The position numbers and the translations under genes were made by a program. From positions 1-59,692 of the forward strand of contig NZ_FNWU01000010.1 in the NCBI RefSeq assembly GCF_900108505.1: 59,692 nt of DNA. Reading direction: 5' to 3'. Below, piece after piece: positions 16,726-26,352 of this stretch (position 1 is the stretch's first letter; each line of letters starts with the position of its first letter). The stretch is from Halopenitus malekzadehii (GTDB taxonomy: Archaea > Halobacteriota > Halobacteria > Halobacteriales > Haloferacaceae). Under the pieces are notes generated by a model. That model had not been told where the DNA came from. It made no database searches and worked only from the letters and a program-made list of their open reading frames with translations.

Positions 16726-17951
16726 CCGTCGGGCCGGATCCAGCCGCGATGGCTCGACCGGACACCGGGGTCCGCGAGCGCCTCGTGAGCCAGTCCGTTA
16801 CCCGTGTCGTCGACGCGCTCGCGGCCGCGAACGCGGACGCGCTCGTCGTCGTCGGCGACCGCTTCGACGCGGATCTGCAGTATCTCGCCCGACTCGGATC
16901 GTTCGAGGCGCGGGCCGCGGTCGTCGTGACCGCGACCGAGGCGGTGGTGTGTCCCCCGGCCGATCCCTGCTCGGAGCAGTTCACGGCGCCCACAACCCGA
17001 TTTCACGAGACCTCGAAGGCCGCTGGCATCGATCGCGGCGTGCGGCCGATCGACGCCGACGACGGGGCCCCGGTCGGCGAGCGCGCGGCCGCCACGATCA
17101 CGTCGCTCGTCGGCTCGAACGCCGACGTGGTCGTCCCCCGAGCCGTTCCGCACGACGCCGCGGTCTACCTCGCGCGCGCCGGCCACGACGTCAGCTCGAC
17201 GGCCGCGGTTCGGGACGCGCGTGTGGTCAAATCCCCCGTCGAGATCGACCGTCTGCAGGCGACCCAGTCCGCCGCCGTGACGGCGATGCGTGCGGTGTTC
17301 GCCATCCTGGCCGCGTGCGATGTCGCCGACGCCTCGCGATCGCTTCGGTGGCAGGGTGATTCCCTGTCGGCCGACCGGCTCCGACGGGAGGCGAACTCGG
17401 CGCTGGCTCGCGCCGGCGTCGATCCTGCCGGGAACACGGCCGTTCGGTCGCCGTCGACCGACGATGACGCCCTTCGAGCCGGCGAGCCGATCGTCGTCTC
17501 GCTCGCGCCGCGCGGCCCGGCGGGCTATCACGGGACCCTGACGCGAACGGTCGTCGTCGACGGGGACGGCGGCTGGGAACGACGCGCCCATCTCGCGGTC
17601 GAGTCCGCGCTCGCGGCCGGGATCGAGACCGTCGATCCCGGCGACCCGGTATCGCTGCTGCGTGAGGAGGTCGCCGCCGAGATCGGCGCCTACGGGTTCG
17701 ATCCGACCCTCACGGACCGGACCACCGGCACCACCCACGCCGGTGGCTACGGCGTCGGGCTCGCCCGCCGGGAACAGCCCGCTCCCGACTCGAGCGCGTC
17801 GCTTCGGCCAGGAACCGTGCTGGCGGTCGAGGCGAGCGTTCGCGATCCCGACCACGGTGCGATCCGGCTGCGGGACCTCGTCGTCGTTCGTGACTCGGTC
17901 GTCGAGCGCCTGTCGGAGTGCCCGACGGCCCTTGCCTCGGACCGGTATTGA
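16722..17951 (+). CDS. M24 (creatinase/aminopeptidase P fold) protein with degenerate metal site
   Basis: A 409-residue two-domain protein with an N-terminal creatinase-like domain and a C-terminal pita-bread fold (about 170-400). In active M24 peptidases five ligands bind two metals. Here the first Asp region reads SLAPRG, the second GTLTRT (Asp replaced by Thr), the His region GGYGVGL (His replaced by Tyr) and the last Glu region RLRDLVVV (Glu replaced by Arg); only the Glu of LAVEAS remains. It is therefore probably not a peptidase. The GTG start overlaps the helicase stop (GTGA); an ATG at 16749 is an alternative. It converges with the PhoU-like gene, 9 bp apart. Confidence 0.85.
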   Translation: MTVGPDPAAMARPDTGVRERLVSQSVTRVVDALAAANADALVVVGDRFDADLQYLARLGSFEARAAVVVTATEAVVCPPADPCSEQFTAPTTRFHETSKAAGIDRGVRPIDADDGAPVGERAAATITSLVGSNADVVVPRAVPHDAAVYLARAGHDVSSTAAVRDARVVKSPVEIDRLQATQSAAVTAMRAVFAILAACDVADASRSLRWQGDSLSADRLRREANSALARAGVDPAGNTAVRSPSTDDDALRAGEPIVVSLAPRGPAGYHGTLTRTVVVDGDGGWERRAHLAVESALAAGIETVDPGDPVSLLREEVAAEIGAYGFDPTLTDRTTGTTHAGGYGVGLARREQPAPDSSASLRPGTVLAVEASVRDPDHGAIRLRDLVVVRDSVVERLSECPTALASDRY

Positions 17952-17960
17952 GTGGCGGGG

Positions 17961-19058
17961 CTACTGCGACGCGGATCCGGGCGCCTCCGCCGTCCGGCCC
18001 GTCGTTTCGCCCGCTTGCCGGATCGGACGTCGGAGACCCAACTCCGCGATGGCCCCGCCGCGTTCGGCGGTGCGCCGGAGTCGGGACAGCACTGCCCGCA
18101 GCTCCGGCGTGGGATCCTCGGCGGTTGCCAGCCGGCGATCGAACGCATCGATGCGCTCACGGACTTGCTCCGCGTCCTCGAGCACTTGCCGTGCCGTCTC
18201 GTCGCCGGTATCGCCGACGATGACCGAAGTCCCGTCGGACACGCCCGACCGGACCGTCGCGGCGATCTCCCGGAGCTCGTCGAGCCGCGGTTCGGCCGGC
18301 GGGTCGTCCATTCGCGATCCGGCCTCGGCGACGTCGGCGGCGGCCTCGCGGACGCGCGCCAGCTCGCGCATCGCCGTCCACGACTCGAACAGTGCCGACC
18401 GCGACGCGCCGATCGCGTCGGCCGCCTCGAGATCGGCCATCCCGAGTGCCACCGTCCGATCGATCATCGCCGAGAGCCGCTCGGCGTGTTCCGCGCGTTC
18501 CGCGACGGCCGCCCGTTGGGTTGCCGCCGCGACCGACTCGATCGCGGCCCGTTGTGTCGCCTCGACGATAAACGCGAGCTGACGGACCGACTGGGTGACC
18601 GAGACCTCCTCGGGATCGAGCAGCATTCGCACGGCGGTCCCGGGGACGTCCGTCTTCGCCGTCGACGTCCCGATCCGGCTCCTGCACACCGACTCGACGG
18701 CGTGTCGGTGCTCGGCGTCGAGCGGCTCCTCGTGGGCGATCTCCACCGTCCGTATGCCGGCCGCATAGGCCGCCCGGAGCGTGCCCTCGAGGGACGGCGG
18801 ATCGAGCGCAGTCGTTCGAACGCTGGATCCGTTTCGGACGTTCACCTCGGATCGCGTGTCGGCGTCGTCGTTCCGGCCGTGGACGCCGTTTCGGTTCCGT
18901 GCCTGGATCGCCAGGATGCCGTCGGTGTGGCGATGGAGGGTTACCGTATCCCCGGCCGTGACGTCCTCCGCCTCGGCCCACTCCTTCGGCAGGGAGACGG
19001 TGTACGTTCCGTTTCCGACCGTCTGTACCTTGCGCGTTTCCACCGTGTTGGTGTGCAT
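17961..19058 (-). CDS. AbrB/SpoVT-domain plus PhoU-like phosphate regulator
   Basis: A 365-residue protein, last gene of the pst cluster. Residues 5-55 are a SpoVT/AbrB-type DNA-binding domain (ETRKVQTVGNGTYTVSLPKEWAEAEDVTAGDTVTLH). The rest is helical and PhoU-like, with long amphipathic helices around residues 150-340. PhoU proteins pass the activity state of the Pst transporter to gene regulation; the attached DNA-binding domain suggests that this one acts directly on promoters, as seen for other archaeal PhoU-AbrB proteins. It starts 5 bp after phoU ends, so it is co-transcribed. Confidence 0.88.
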   Translation of the reverse strand: MHTNTVETRKVQTVGNGTYTVSLPKEWAEAEDVTAGDTVTLHRHTDGILAIQARNRNGVHGRNDDADTRSEVNVRNGSSVRTTALDPPSLEGTLRAAYAAGIRTVEIAHEEPLDAEHRHAVESVCRSRIGTSTAKTDVPGTAVRMLLDPEEVSVTQSVRQLAFIVEATQRAAIESVAAATQRAAVAERAEHAERLSAMIDRTVALGMADLEAADAIGASRSALFESWTAMRELARVREAAADVAEAGSRMDDPPAEPRLDELREIAATVRSGVSDGTSVIVGDTGDETARQVLEDAEQVRERIDAFDRRLATAEDPTPELRAVLSRLRRTAERGGAIAELGLRRPIRQAGETTGRTAEAPGSASQ

Positions 19059-19063
19059 TTCTC

Positions 19064-19738
19064 TCAGTAGATCAGTTCGGGGTCGCCGTCGACCATGTAC
19101 AGCGTTCGTGCGGCGATGTTCACGGCGTGATCGGCGGCCCGTTCGAGATCGCGGATCGTCAATAGGACGCTCGAAACGTCATCGAGCAGGCGCTCGACCG
19201 CCCACGGGTCGTCCTCGACGCGTCGTTCGATCAGGTCCCGTGTCACGCTCTCGCTGGCTCGCTGACACAGCGCGTCGATCCCGTCGTCGTCGGCGGCGAT
19301 GCGCCGACACGCCGCCGCGTCCTCGTCGCCGTAGGCGGTGAGGCTGCGAGCAAGAAGCGACCGCGCTTCCTCGCCGATCGTGTCGATGGCGACGTCGGGA
19401 TCGAGAGAGCGATCCCTCGTGCGTGCATACCGTGCCAGGTTGACTGCGAGGTCGCCGATCCGTTCGAGGTCGGTGATGATCTTGAACGAGGCCGTGACGA
19501 ACCGGAGGTCGCCGGCGACCGGCTGCTGGAGCGCGAACAGGTCGACGCAGTCGGTCTCGAGCGCCAGATACCGCTCGTTGATCGCGGCATCCCCCTCGAT
19601 GACCGACTGTGCCGGCGACTCCGCGCCGTTCGAGAGCCCCTCGAGGGCCGTCTCGAGCTGCGTATCAACCTGTTCGCCCATCTCGAGGACGTCGGAACGG
19701 AGCGTCTCGAGGGCGTCCTGGTAGCGTTCCCGTGGCAT
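19064..19738 (-). CDS. phoU: PhoU, phosphate transport regulator
   Basis: A 224-residue PhoU with two three-helix repeats. The typical metal-binding motifs are visible: FKIITDLERIGDLAVNLA in the first repeat and IRDLERAADHAVNIAAR in the second (ExxxD pattern). It controls PstSCAB activity and phosphate-responsive expression at the inner face of the membrane. It starts 4 bp after pstB ends and belongs to the same minus-strand operon. Confidence 0.94.
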   Translation of the reverse strand: MPRERYQDALETLRSDVLEMGEQVDTQLETALEGLSNGAESPAQSVIEGDAAINERYLALETDCVDLFALQQPVAGDLRFVTASFKIITDLERIGDLAVNLARYARTRDRSLDPDVAIDTIGEEARSLLARSLTAYGDEDAAACRRIAADDDGIDALCQRASESVTRDLIERRVEDDPWAVERLLDDVSSVLLTIRDLERAADHAVNIAARTLYMVDGDPELIY

Positions 19739-19742
19739 TCGA

Positions 19743-20750
19743 TCACCCGAACTTGCCCGTGATGTAGTCCTCGACGCGCTCGCTGTGTGGGTCCTCGAAC
19801 ACCTGGTCGGTGTCTCCGTACTCGACGAGCTCGCCGCCGGTGAGGAAGACGGCGGTCTGGTCCGAGATGCGTGCCGCCTGCTGCATGTTGTGCGTGACGA
19901 TGACCACGGTGTACTCCTCGCTGAGCTGCTCGATGAGGTCCTCGATCTTCGCGGTGGCGATCGGGTCGAGCGCGGAGGCGGGCTCGTCCATCAGGATGAC
20001 CTCCGGATCGACCGAGAGGCAGCGCGCGATACAGAGCCGCTGCTGCTGGCCGCCCGAGAGCCCGAGCGCGTTGTCGTCGAGGCGGTCGTTGACCTCCTCC
20101 CAGAGGGCGGCGTCCCGGAGACACTCCTCGACCAGCCGGTCGCGGGCAGCCGCGTCGCTGCGTCCGAGCAGCCGTGCCAGGGGACCGGTCTCGATGTCGC
20201 CGTGTTTCTCCGGGCCGTACGCGATGTTCTCGCGGATCGACTTGGGAAACGGGTTCGGCGACTGAAACACCATCCCGACCCGCTTTCGCAGCTCGACGAG
20301 GTTTACCCCGTCCTGGTAGATCTCCTGCCCGTCGATCCGGACCGAGCCGTCGACGCGGGCGCTCTTGATCCGATCGTTCATCCGATTGAGGCTCCGAAGG
20401 AACGTCGACTTTCCACAGCCCGAGGGCCCGATGAGCGCGGTGACGCTGTTTTCGGGGATCTCGATCGAGACGCCCTGCAGCGCGTGGTCGTCGCCGTAAT
20501 GGACGTCGAGGTCCTCGACTGCGAACTTCGCCATCCCCTCGAAGTCGTACTCACGCCACTCCTCGCGCACCTGCTCGTCGGTCTCGCCGGCCGTGGTGTG
20601 GGTCGCGCCGTCGCCGTTCGTGGCGTCGGCGGCCGTCGTCACGTCCGGTTCATTCGCGGGTTGGTCCGCCTCCGTCGGTTGGTCCGCCTCCGTCGACTGG
20701 TCCGTTTTCGCGGGTCGGTCCGTCTTCGTCGTCGGTGTGGTTTCACTCAT
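19743..20750 (-). CDS. pstB: PstB, phosphate ABC transporter ATP-binding protein
   Basis: 335 residues from ATG at 20750, a start supported by its 8 bp overlap with pstA. The N-terminal 75 residues are an acidic low-complexity extension with repeats ([13 protein letters not shown]) not found in bacterial PstB. The ATPase domain then has Walker [28 protein letters not shown], signature LSGGQQQR, Walker [13 protein letters not shown] and switch VTHNMQQA. It hydrolyses ATP to drive phosphate import through PstC/PstA. Confidence 0.95.
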   Translation of the reverse strand: MSETTPTTKTDRPAKTDQSTEADQPTEADQPANEPDVTTAADATNGDGATHTTAGETDEQVREEWREYDFEGMAKFAVEDLDVHYGDDHALQGVSIEIPENSVTALIGPSGCGKSTFLRSLNRMNDRIKSARVDGSVRIDGQEIYQDGVNLVELRKRVGMVFQSPNPFPKSIRENIAYGPEKHGDIETGPLARLLGRSDAAARDRLVEECLRDAALWEEVNDRLDDNALGLSGGQQQRLCIARCLSVDPEVILMDEPASALDPIATAKIEDLIEQLSEEYTVVIVTHNMQQAARISDQTAVFLTGGELVEYGDTDQVFEDPHSERVEDYITGKFG

Positions 20751-22362
20751 GTCGAAGTCGCCTCCGGAAGTAGTATCGTGCGCCGATGCCGACCGCGTAG
20801 AACGACAACACGACGAGCAACAGCACGAACGCCGTCGCCCACTGGAACTCGACCGGGTTCGAGACGTTGTCGCCGAGCCCGACGCCGGCGGTGATGAGCG
20901 CGTACAGCTGGAAGGGTAACGCCGTGGTCGCCTGCAGCAACTCGGGGTTCGTGACGAACGGGGGCTGGCTGGTGAACGCGAAGCCGCCGATGACGTCGGC
21001 CGCCCGGTCACCGGATACGAAGGTGCCGCCGGTCATCGTCAACAGAATGGGCGCGGTCTCGCCGGCGATCCGGCCGACGCCGAGGATCGTCCCCGTGACG
21101 ACTCCCGGAAGCGCGGCCGGAACGACCACGCTCCGGATCGTCTGCCACTTCGAGACGCCGAGCGCCGCGCTGGCGTCCCGATACTCGTCCGGCACCGCCA
21201 ACAGCGCCTCCCGGCTCGTGATGAGCACGAGCGGAAGCAGCATGAATCCGAGCGTCACCATTCCCGCAAGCAGCGACTTGTTCCCGCCGAACCGGGGAAC
21301 GAGGAAGGTGAACCCGAACAGGCCGAAGACGATGCTCGGGGTGCTCCAGAGCCCGTTGGTCGCCACCTCGACCGCCTGCGTCAGCCGCCCGCGTTCGGCG
21401 TACTCGGTGAGGAACACCGCGGCGCCGACGCCCAGCGGAACCGCGAGCACGACCGCGCCGACGACGAGCCAGACCGTGCCGACGATCGCCGGGAGAACAC
21501 CCTGGAAGTCGTTCAGCAGCGAGACGCCGTTCATCACGAACGGGACCGCGACCGGGAGCGTGACCGAGACGCCGAGGACCGACACCGTCGGCCCGACGCC
21601 GGAGCCGACCGTCGCGCCGGTCAGCAGGCCCGGGATGCCGCGAACGGCGGTGAAGGCGATCAACAGGAACAGCACGCCGATGATGGCGCTCGCGTTCACG
21701 TAGATGAGCAGGTACGCGCCCATCCGCCGCCCGCGGGCGCCGAAGCCGCCATAGGCCGTCGCGGCGGCCCAGCCGGCGAGCAGTCCGCAAGCGATCGTCG
21801 CCGCCGGGACGAGGAACGTCGCGGTCATGGACGCCTGCTGTTCGAACCCGAGATCCCACACCCACACGGGGCCGATCGTCCCGGTCAGGAACGTTCCGCC
21901 GACGACGATAGCCACCGCACCGGCAGGGAGCGTCGATCCGATGTCCTCCCGTGTTGCCGCCGTCATCGCGAACGCGGCGCCACCCGTCACCGCCCCCGCC
22001 GGAAGCCACGCCAGTCCCCCTTCGAGCACCAGCGAGGCGGTCAGCCCGCCGAGCACGAACCAGACGAACGCGAACCCGACGGTCGCGACGAGACCGGCGT
22101 TCGGGCTGGGTTCCGTCTCGATGTACCCGAGCGCCGATCCGACGCCCAGACCGATGACTGCCGCGCCGAGCACTACGAGGAGGCCGCCGAGAGCGGTCAC
22201 CGTCGGGACGCCGCCGATCGCGGCGTCGATCGGAACGAGGCCGAACAGCGAGGCGATCCCGACCGCGATCAGGCCGACCGCGATCGCCATCGCCAGACTG
22301 GCGACCGCCTCGGGACGTGAGGCGTCCGCGCGTACAAGGGGCGTTCGCGTTGCTCCCGCCAT
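20743..22362 (-). CDS. pstA: PstA, phosphate ABC transporter permease with extended N-terminus
   Basis: A 539-residue membrane protein. The C-terminal about 290 residues are a normal PstA permease ([79 protein letters not shown]). The N-terminal about 230 residues add several predicted membrane helices not present in bacterial PstA, an extension usual in haloarchaeal homologues as far as I recall. It overlaps pstC by one base (TGATG) and pstB by eight. Confidence 0.94.
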   Translation of the reverse strand: MAGATRTPLVRADASRPEAVASLAMAIAVGLIAVGIASLFGLVPIDAAIGGVPTVTALGGLLVVLGAAVIGLGVGSALGYIETEPSPNAGLVATVGFAFVWFVLGGLTASLVLEGGLAWLPAGAVTGGAAFAMTAATREDIGSTLPAGAVAIVVGGTFLTGTIGPVWVWDLGFEQQASMTATFLVPAATIACGLLAGWAAATAYGGFGARGRRMGAYLLIYVNASAIIGVLFLLIAFTAVRGIPGLLTGATVGSGVGPTVSVLGVSVTLPVAVPFVMNGVSLLNDFQGVLPAIVGTVWLVVGAVVLAVPLGVGAAVFLTEYAERGRLTQAVEVATNGLWSTPSIVFGLFGFTFLVPRFGGNKSLLAGMVTLGFMLLPLVLITSREALLAVPDEYRDASAALGVSKWQTIRSVVVPAALPGVVTGTILGVGRIAGETAPILLTMTGGTFVSGDRAADVIGGFAFTSQPPFVTNPELLQATTALPFQLYALITAGVGLGDNVSNPVEFQWATAFVLLLVVLSFYAVGIGARYYFRRRLRHE

Positions 22363-23492
22363 CAGACCTCACCCCCGAGCTTCCGGTGCATCCGCCACTC
22401 GATGTACTGTGAGCCGATCGAGATGGCGAGGACCGTGATGAACAGGATCACGCCCGCTAGAAAGAGGGCGTCCATCTGGAGTCCGTGTGCGTTCCCGTAG
22501 TTGTTCGCGATCAGCGAGGTGAGCGTCTCCTGGCCGTAGAAGACGTTGTACAGGGGTTCGGTCAGTTGCGGGACGCCCCGGAGCATCACCGTTGCCGCCA
22601 TCGTCTCCCCGATCGCCCGCCCGACGCCGAGCAGGACCGCCGCCGAGACGCCCGAGAAGGCCGCCGGGATCGTGATCGACGTCATCGTCTGCCAGTCGGT
22701 CGTCCCCATCGCCAGCGAGCCGCTCTTCATCGACTCGGGGACGCTGCTCAACGCGTCCTCGGCCACCGAGACCACCGTCGGGAGCGCCATCAGTCCGACC
22801 ACGATTCCCACGAAGAGGTACGATCCCTGGCCGGTGGTCCGGAACTGTTCGCTTGCCCAGGGGCTCAGGATCGTGAAGCCGATGAACCCGTAGACGATCG
22901 ACGGGATGCCGGCGAGGATCTCGACGCCCGGCTTGACGACCTCGCGGACTGCTCCCGGCGCGATCTCCGAGAGGAACAGCGCGGCGGCGACGCCCAGCGG
23001 GGCGGCGACCGCGGTGGCGATCGTCGTCACCATCACGGTCCCGTGGATCATCGGCACCATCGAGTACCGGATGGGCTCCGCGACCGCGTCCCACCGCGTC
23101 TCGGTGAACAGCCGCAGCCCCGGCACCGGGACGCCGAACACGGTCGTGGTCTCGTAGCGGATCACGGGGATCGACTCGACGGTGATGTAAACGGTGATCA
23201 ACAGCAGAATGAGTACCGTTGCGATCGTCATCGCGAAGGTCAACACCCGGGCGGTCAATCCCTGATACCGTACCCAGCCAACGCCGGCGGCGAGGAGGAA
23301 CAGGGCGACGGGGAGGGCCGTAAACGGCGAGGCCAGCAGGAACCCGACGAGCGAGGCCACAAGCGCGACCGTCATCGTGCCGACGGTGACGAGCGCGGCG
23401 GTTGATGTCTCCGACCGGAACGCGTGAATCCGCTTTCGCCACCGTCTCGCACGTCTCGCCGGATCGTCTCGTGTATCGGTCGTTCGTGTCAT
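22362..23492 (-). CDS. pstC: PstC, phosphate ABC transporter permease
   Basis: A 376-residue permease with about eight predicted helices. The cytoplasmic coupling loop is clear (SGSLAMGTTDWQTMTSITIPAAFSGVSAAVLLGVGRAIGETMAATVML), as is LFLSEIAPGAVREVVKPGVEILAGIPSIVYGF. With PstA it forms the phosphate channel. The gene starts 54 bp after pstS. Confidence 0.94.
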   Translation of the reverse strand: MTRTTDTRDDPARRARRWRKRIHAFRSETSTAALVTVGTMTVALVASLVGFLLASPFTALPVALFLLAAGVGWVRYQGLTARVLTFAMTIATVLILLLITVYITVESIPVIRYETTTVFGVPVPGLRLFTETRWDAVAEPIRYSMVPMIHGTVMVTTIATAVAAPLGVAAALFLSEIAPGAVREVVKPGVEILAGIPSIVYGFIGFTILSPWASEQFRTTGQGSYLFVGIVVGLMALPTVVSVAEDALSSVPESMKSGSLAMGTTDWQTMTSITIPAAFSGVSAAVLLGVGRAIGETMAATVMLRGVPQLTEPLYNVFYGQETLTSLIANNYGNAHGLQMDALFLAGVILFITVLAISIGSQYIEWRMHRKLGGEV

Positions 23493-23546
23493 AATGAATG
23501 GATAGTGCTAAAGATCGACGTGTCCCGACGGGTCAGTTCTCGCTCG

Positions 23547-24764
23547 TCAGGCCGGGTCCGGCAGCTTCTCCGCCTCGGACTCGATGTCGGCGGTCGGCAG
23601 CGGGATGTAGTTGTTGTCCTCGACGAAGACCGTCTGGCCGAACTCGGTCAAGAACATGTTCAGGAACGCGCCCTCGCGGCGGTCGGTCCCGCTCGGCGTC
23701 GCATCGGTGACCTTCGTGTACATGTGGAGGTCGCGGTTGAGCGGATACTCGCTGTCGAAGATCGTGTTCTCAGCGTCCCGGTCGGGTTCGTAGACTGTCC
23801 CCTCGAAGTTGATCGCGATCGGCTGGACCGCGTCGCTCGTGAACGCGAGTGCCATATACGCGATTGCGCCGTCATTGTTCGCGACCGCCTCGGCGACCTG
23901 CTGGTTCTGTCCGAACCGGGTGTCGACCCCGGACATCGACGCGTCGGCGCTGCCGAGCATGTTCAGCCGGAATGACGTGTCCGTTCCCGACCCCTCGGCA
24001 CGACCGATCGCGTAGATCTCCTGATCGGGACCGCCGACCTCCGACCAGTTCGTGATCTCGTCCTGGTAGATCCCACGAATCTGCTCGCCGGTGAGCTGCT
24101 GGACGCCGTTCTCGTAGACGTCGCTGCTCACGACGACGGGCTGGCCGTCCCGGCCGACGACGTGGTCGACGAACTGCTCGTCCGCCTCGGACTCGCTGAG
24201 CCCGAGTTCCGCCGTGATCGGCCCCGAGGAGTTGCCGATGTCGACCAGCTCGTCCCGCACCGCCTCACAGCCCGTTCCGGAGTGGCTCAGGCTCACCGTC
24301 GTGTTGTACGGCGGGTTCGAGCGCTGGCCGGTCGGCTCGAAGCCGAACTGGCTCGCGAAGTAGTCGGCGAGGTACATGTCCGTCTCGATCTCGTCCCAGC
24401 CTGGGACCGACGTTTCGTCGTTCGACCCCCAGTACTCGCCGTCGCTCGGCGGCGCGTTCGCGTTCCAGTAGGAACTGCCCGTGTTCGAGATGGGATAGAC
24501 CGTCGAGGATCCCTCGGCGGTGAGCAGCGCCGGGCCGCTCCCGCTCCCCGTCTCGGTGTCGTCGCCGTTCCCGCCGTTTCCGCTGCCGCCGTTCCCATTG
24601 CCGGACCCACCGTTGCCGCCGTTCCCGTTGCCGCCACCGTTGCCGCCGTCCGTCCCCGTGCTTCCGCTGCAGCCGGCCAACCCGGCCGCCCCCATCACGC
24701 CGCCGGAGGTGACCAGGAACTTTCGCCGTGATACGCCGGGTTCAGCCCAGTTACGGTCTGACAT
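23547..24764 (-). CDS. pstS: PstS, phosphate-binding lipoprotein
   Basis: 405 residues from ATG at 24764. The N-terminus VSRRKFLVTSGGVMGAAGLAGC is a Tat signal with a lipobox cysteine, so the protein is exported folded and lipid-anchored. A Gly/Asn/Ser linker of about 45 residues follows, then the binding domain: AEGSSTVYPIS, SHSGTGCEAV, DIGNSSGPI, YAIGRAEGSGTDTSFR and DGAIAYMA, which line the phosphate site in PstS proteins. An upstream in-frame GTG would destroy the signal, and a TATA box lies 38 bp before the chosen ATG. It is the first gene of the operon. Confidence 0.95.
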   Translation of the reverse strand: MSDRNWAEPGVSRRKFLVTSGGVMGAAGLAGCSGSTGTDGGNGGGNGNGGNGGSGNGNGGSGNGGNGDDTETGSGSGPALLTAEGSSTVYPISNTGSSYWNANAPPSDGEYWGSNDETSVPGWDEIETDMYLADYFASQFGFEPTGQRSNPPYNTTVSLSHSGTGCEAVRDELVDIGNSSGPITAELGLSESEADEQFVDHVVGRDGQPVVVSSDVYENGVQQLTGEQIRGIYQDEITNWSEVGGPDQEIYAIGRAEGSGTDTSFRLNMLGSADASMSGVDTRFGQNQQVAEAVANNDGAIAYMALAFTSDAVQPIAINFEGTVYEPDRDAENTIFDSEYPLNRDLHMYTKVTDATPSGTDRREGAFLNMFLTEFGQTVFVEDNNYIPLPTADIESEAEKLPDPA

Positions 24765-24796
24765 CACTGAAACGATCCGCGGGTCCTTGTAAACGG

Positions 24797-24806
24797 GTTT
24801 ATATTT
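24797..24806 (-). promoter_or_regulatory. TATA box of the pst operon
   Basis: AAATATAAAC on the minus strand, centred about 38 bp before the pstS ATG, giving a leader of roughly 12 nt. A second AT-rich box (GATATATC, 24809-24816) lies just upstream and could be part of the factor-binding or regulator site. Phosphate control at this site is inference from the operon's function. Confidence 0.6.
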
Positions 24807-24917
24807 CTGATATATCTCCATTCGTATCGGTCCGGACTCGCGCGTAGTGGTCCGGGACCCCACCGAACCGTACGGTCCGATATTCCGGGGAATGGACGGC
24901 TATTGATGGTTACGAGT

Positions 24918-24927
24918 CCTATATAGG
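24918..24927 (+). promoter_or_regulatory. TATA box of the divergent coiled-coil gene
   Basis: CCTATATAGG is a perfect palindrome with a TATA core. It directs transcription rightwards to start near 24946-24950. It is 110-120 bp from the pst TATA box, so both promoters share one intergenic region. Confidence 0.5.
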
Positions 24928-25011
24928 GATCAGTAGTGATCCCGTGTGAAACGGTCCGAACCGATCGGTTCTGACGGAAGATATACACGACGTCGCGCGG
25001 AACCCTTGCCC

Positions 25012-26172
25012 GTGACCGAGACAGACAGTTCCGCTCCGACCGACGCCGATGCGGCTGCCGCCGACACGGCATCGACCGCCGCCGATCCGACTGCTACCGA
25101 CACGTCGACTGCGGAGTCGCTCCTCGATCACGACCCGACCGTCGAATCGGTCGCCACGGCGGTCGCCGCGGGAACCGATCGCGATCCCGCGGCGGTCCGA
25201 CGGGACCTCGACCCCGTCTCCGACGACGGCGTTCTCACCCACGACGCGGTCGACGCCACCGTCTCGGACGTCTCCCAGATCCTCGCCACTGCGGAGACGC
25301 GTGTCGACCTCGCGACCCGGGCGGTCGACGACGTGAGGGCGGCGGCCGAACCGATGTCGGATCTCGGGACGGTTCGGGGTCGGTTTCGGACGCTCGAGCA
25401 TCGCCTTGCTGCCCTGCAGCGCCGCACTGCCGAGCTCGGCGAGACGGTCGGGACCGCCCGCGACCGGCTCGGTACGCCCGTGGAGATCCACCGATCGGCG
25501 GTCGACCTGCGCGAGGCGGCCGCTGACGCACAGCGCGTCGTCCGGGTCGCGGACGACCTCGCGACCGACGTCGACGCGTTCGCGTCCTGGCTCGGGTCAC
25601 CCGCCGAGCGCACCGAGGCGCTCGCGGCCGACGTCGAGGCGCTCGAGAAGTCGCTCCAGGAGCTGTCGACCGTGGTCGAAGGGCTGGAGGAGTCCTCGAC
25701 GGCGGCTCGGACCCCGCCAACGATGGATGGTGGGAATGACGAGTGGATGGACGACGGTGGTGAGTGGATGGACGGGAATGATGAGTGGATGGACGACGGT
25801 GGCGAGTGGATCGACGAGGACGGCGACCGGACGCTCGAGGTCGACCGGACTGACGAGGATGCGTGGGCGGACGCGTTCGTTCGGACGCGCGTGCTCGACC
25901 TGCTGGTGGCCGACCTCCGATCGGAGACGGCGGACATACAGGAGATGACTGACCGCGAGGACGTGTCTGTTCCCGCACCGATCCCGGGGCGGATCGACGC
26001 CGCCGAGCGTCGCCGCGCCGCGCTTGCTGTGACGCTTTCGGAGCTGGCTGCACCCGGCTGGGACGACCGGATCGGCGCTCGGCTCGCCGCGACCGAGCGG
26101 GCGCTGGCGCGGTTCGACCCGCCCGTTCCCTGGGGTCGCGTTCGGGAGGCGCTCTCCGGGATCGAGCGGTGA
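25012..26172 (+). CDS. Long coiled-coil haloarchaeal protein (halo-transducer-like)
   Basis: 386 residues if started at GTG 25012; an in-frame GTG at 24946, close to the expected transcription start, would add 22 residues. The protein has no signal or membrane segment. It is acidic and mostly helical, with heptad-like runs (about residues 110-250: FRTLEHRLAALQRRTAELGETV, LAADVEALEKSLQELSTVVEGLEES). A 14-residue repeat, GNDEWMDDGGEWMD, occurs twice (25732-25815). Similar proteins are sometimes named halo transducer proteins; I know of no demonstrated function. It is divergent from the pst operon and precedes another coiled-coil gene. Confidence 0.7.
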   Translation: MTETDSSAPTDADAAAADTASTAADPTATDTSTAESLLDHDPTVESVATAVAAGTDRDPAAVRRDLDPVSDDGVLTHDAVDATVSDVSQILATAETRVDLATRAVDDVRAAAEPMSDLGTVRGRFRTLEHRLAALQRRTAELGETVGTARDRLGTPVEIHRSAVDLREAAADAQRVVRVADDLATDVDAFASWLGSPAERTEALAADVEALEKSLQELSTVVEGLEESSTAARTPPTMDGGNDEWMDDGGEWMDGNDEWMDDGGEWIDEDGDRTLEVDRTDEDAWADAFVRTRVLDLLVADLRSETADIQEMTDREDVSVPAPIPGRIDAAERRRAALAVTLSELAAPGWDDRIGARLAATERALARFDPPVPWGRVREALSGIER

Positions 26173-26352
26173 GAATCCGTCGACGCGCTCCGTTCCTGCG
26201 TGCTCTGCTCGCGGCACCGTTTCCGTTCACGCCTGTGGCCCCGCTCCGTGTGCTATATAGCCATCCCTACCGCTCGGATCGACGGCTACCACTCCACGGA
26301 ACGCAATAGATATCTTATAAGCGTTTAACCCCGATCCGCGAGGCGTCAACGT

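Noticed and set aside
20751-21011. Longer N-terminus for PstB
   Set aside because: The in-frame extension runs opposite well-conserved PstA coding sequence; the ATG at 20750 with its 8 bp overlap is the sensible start.
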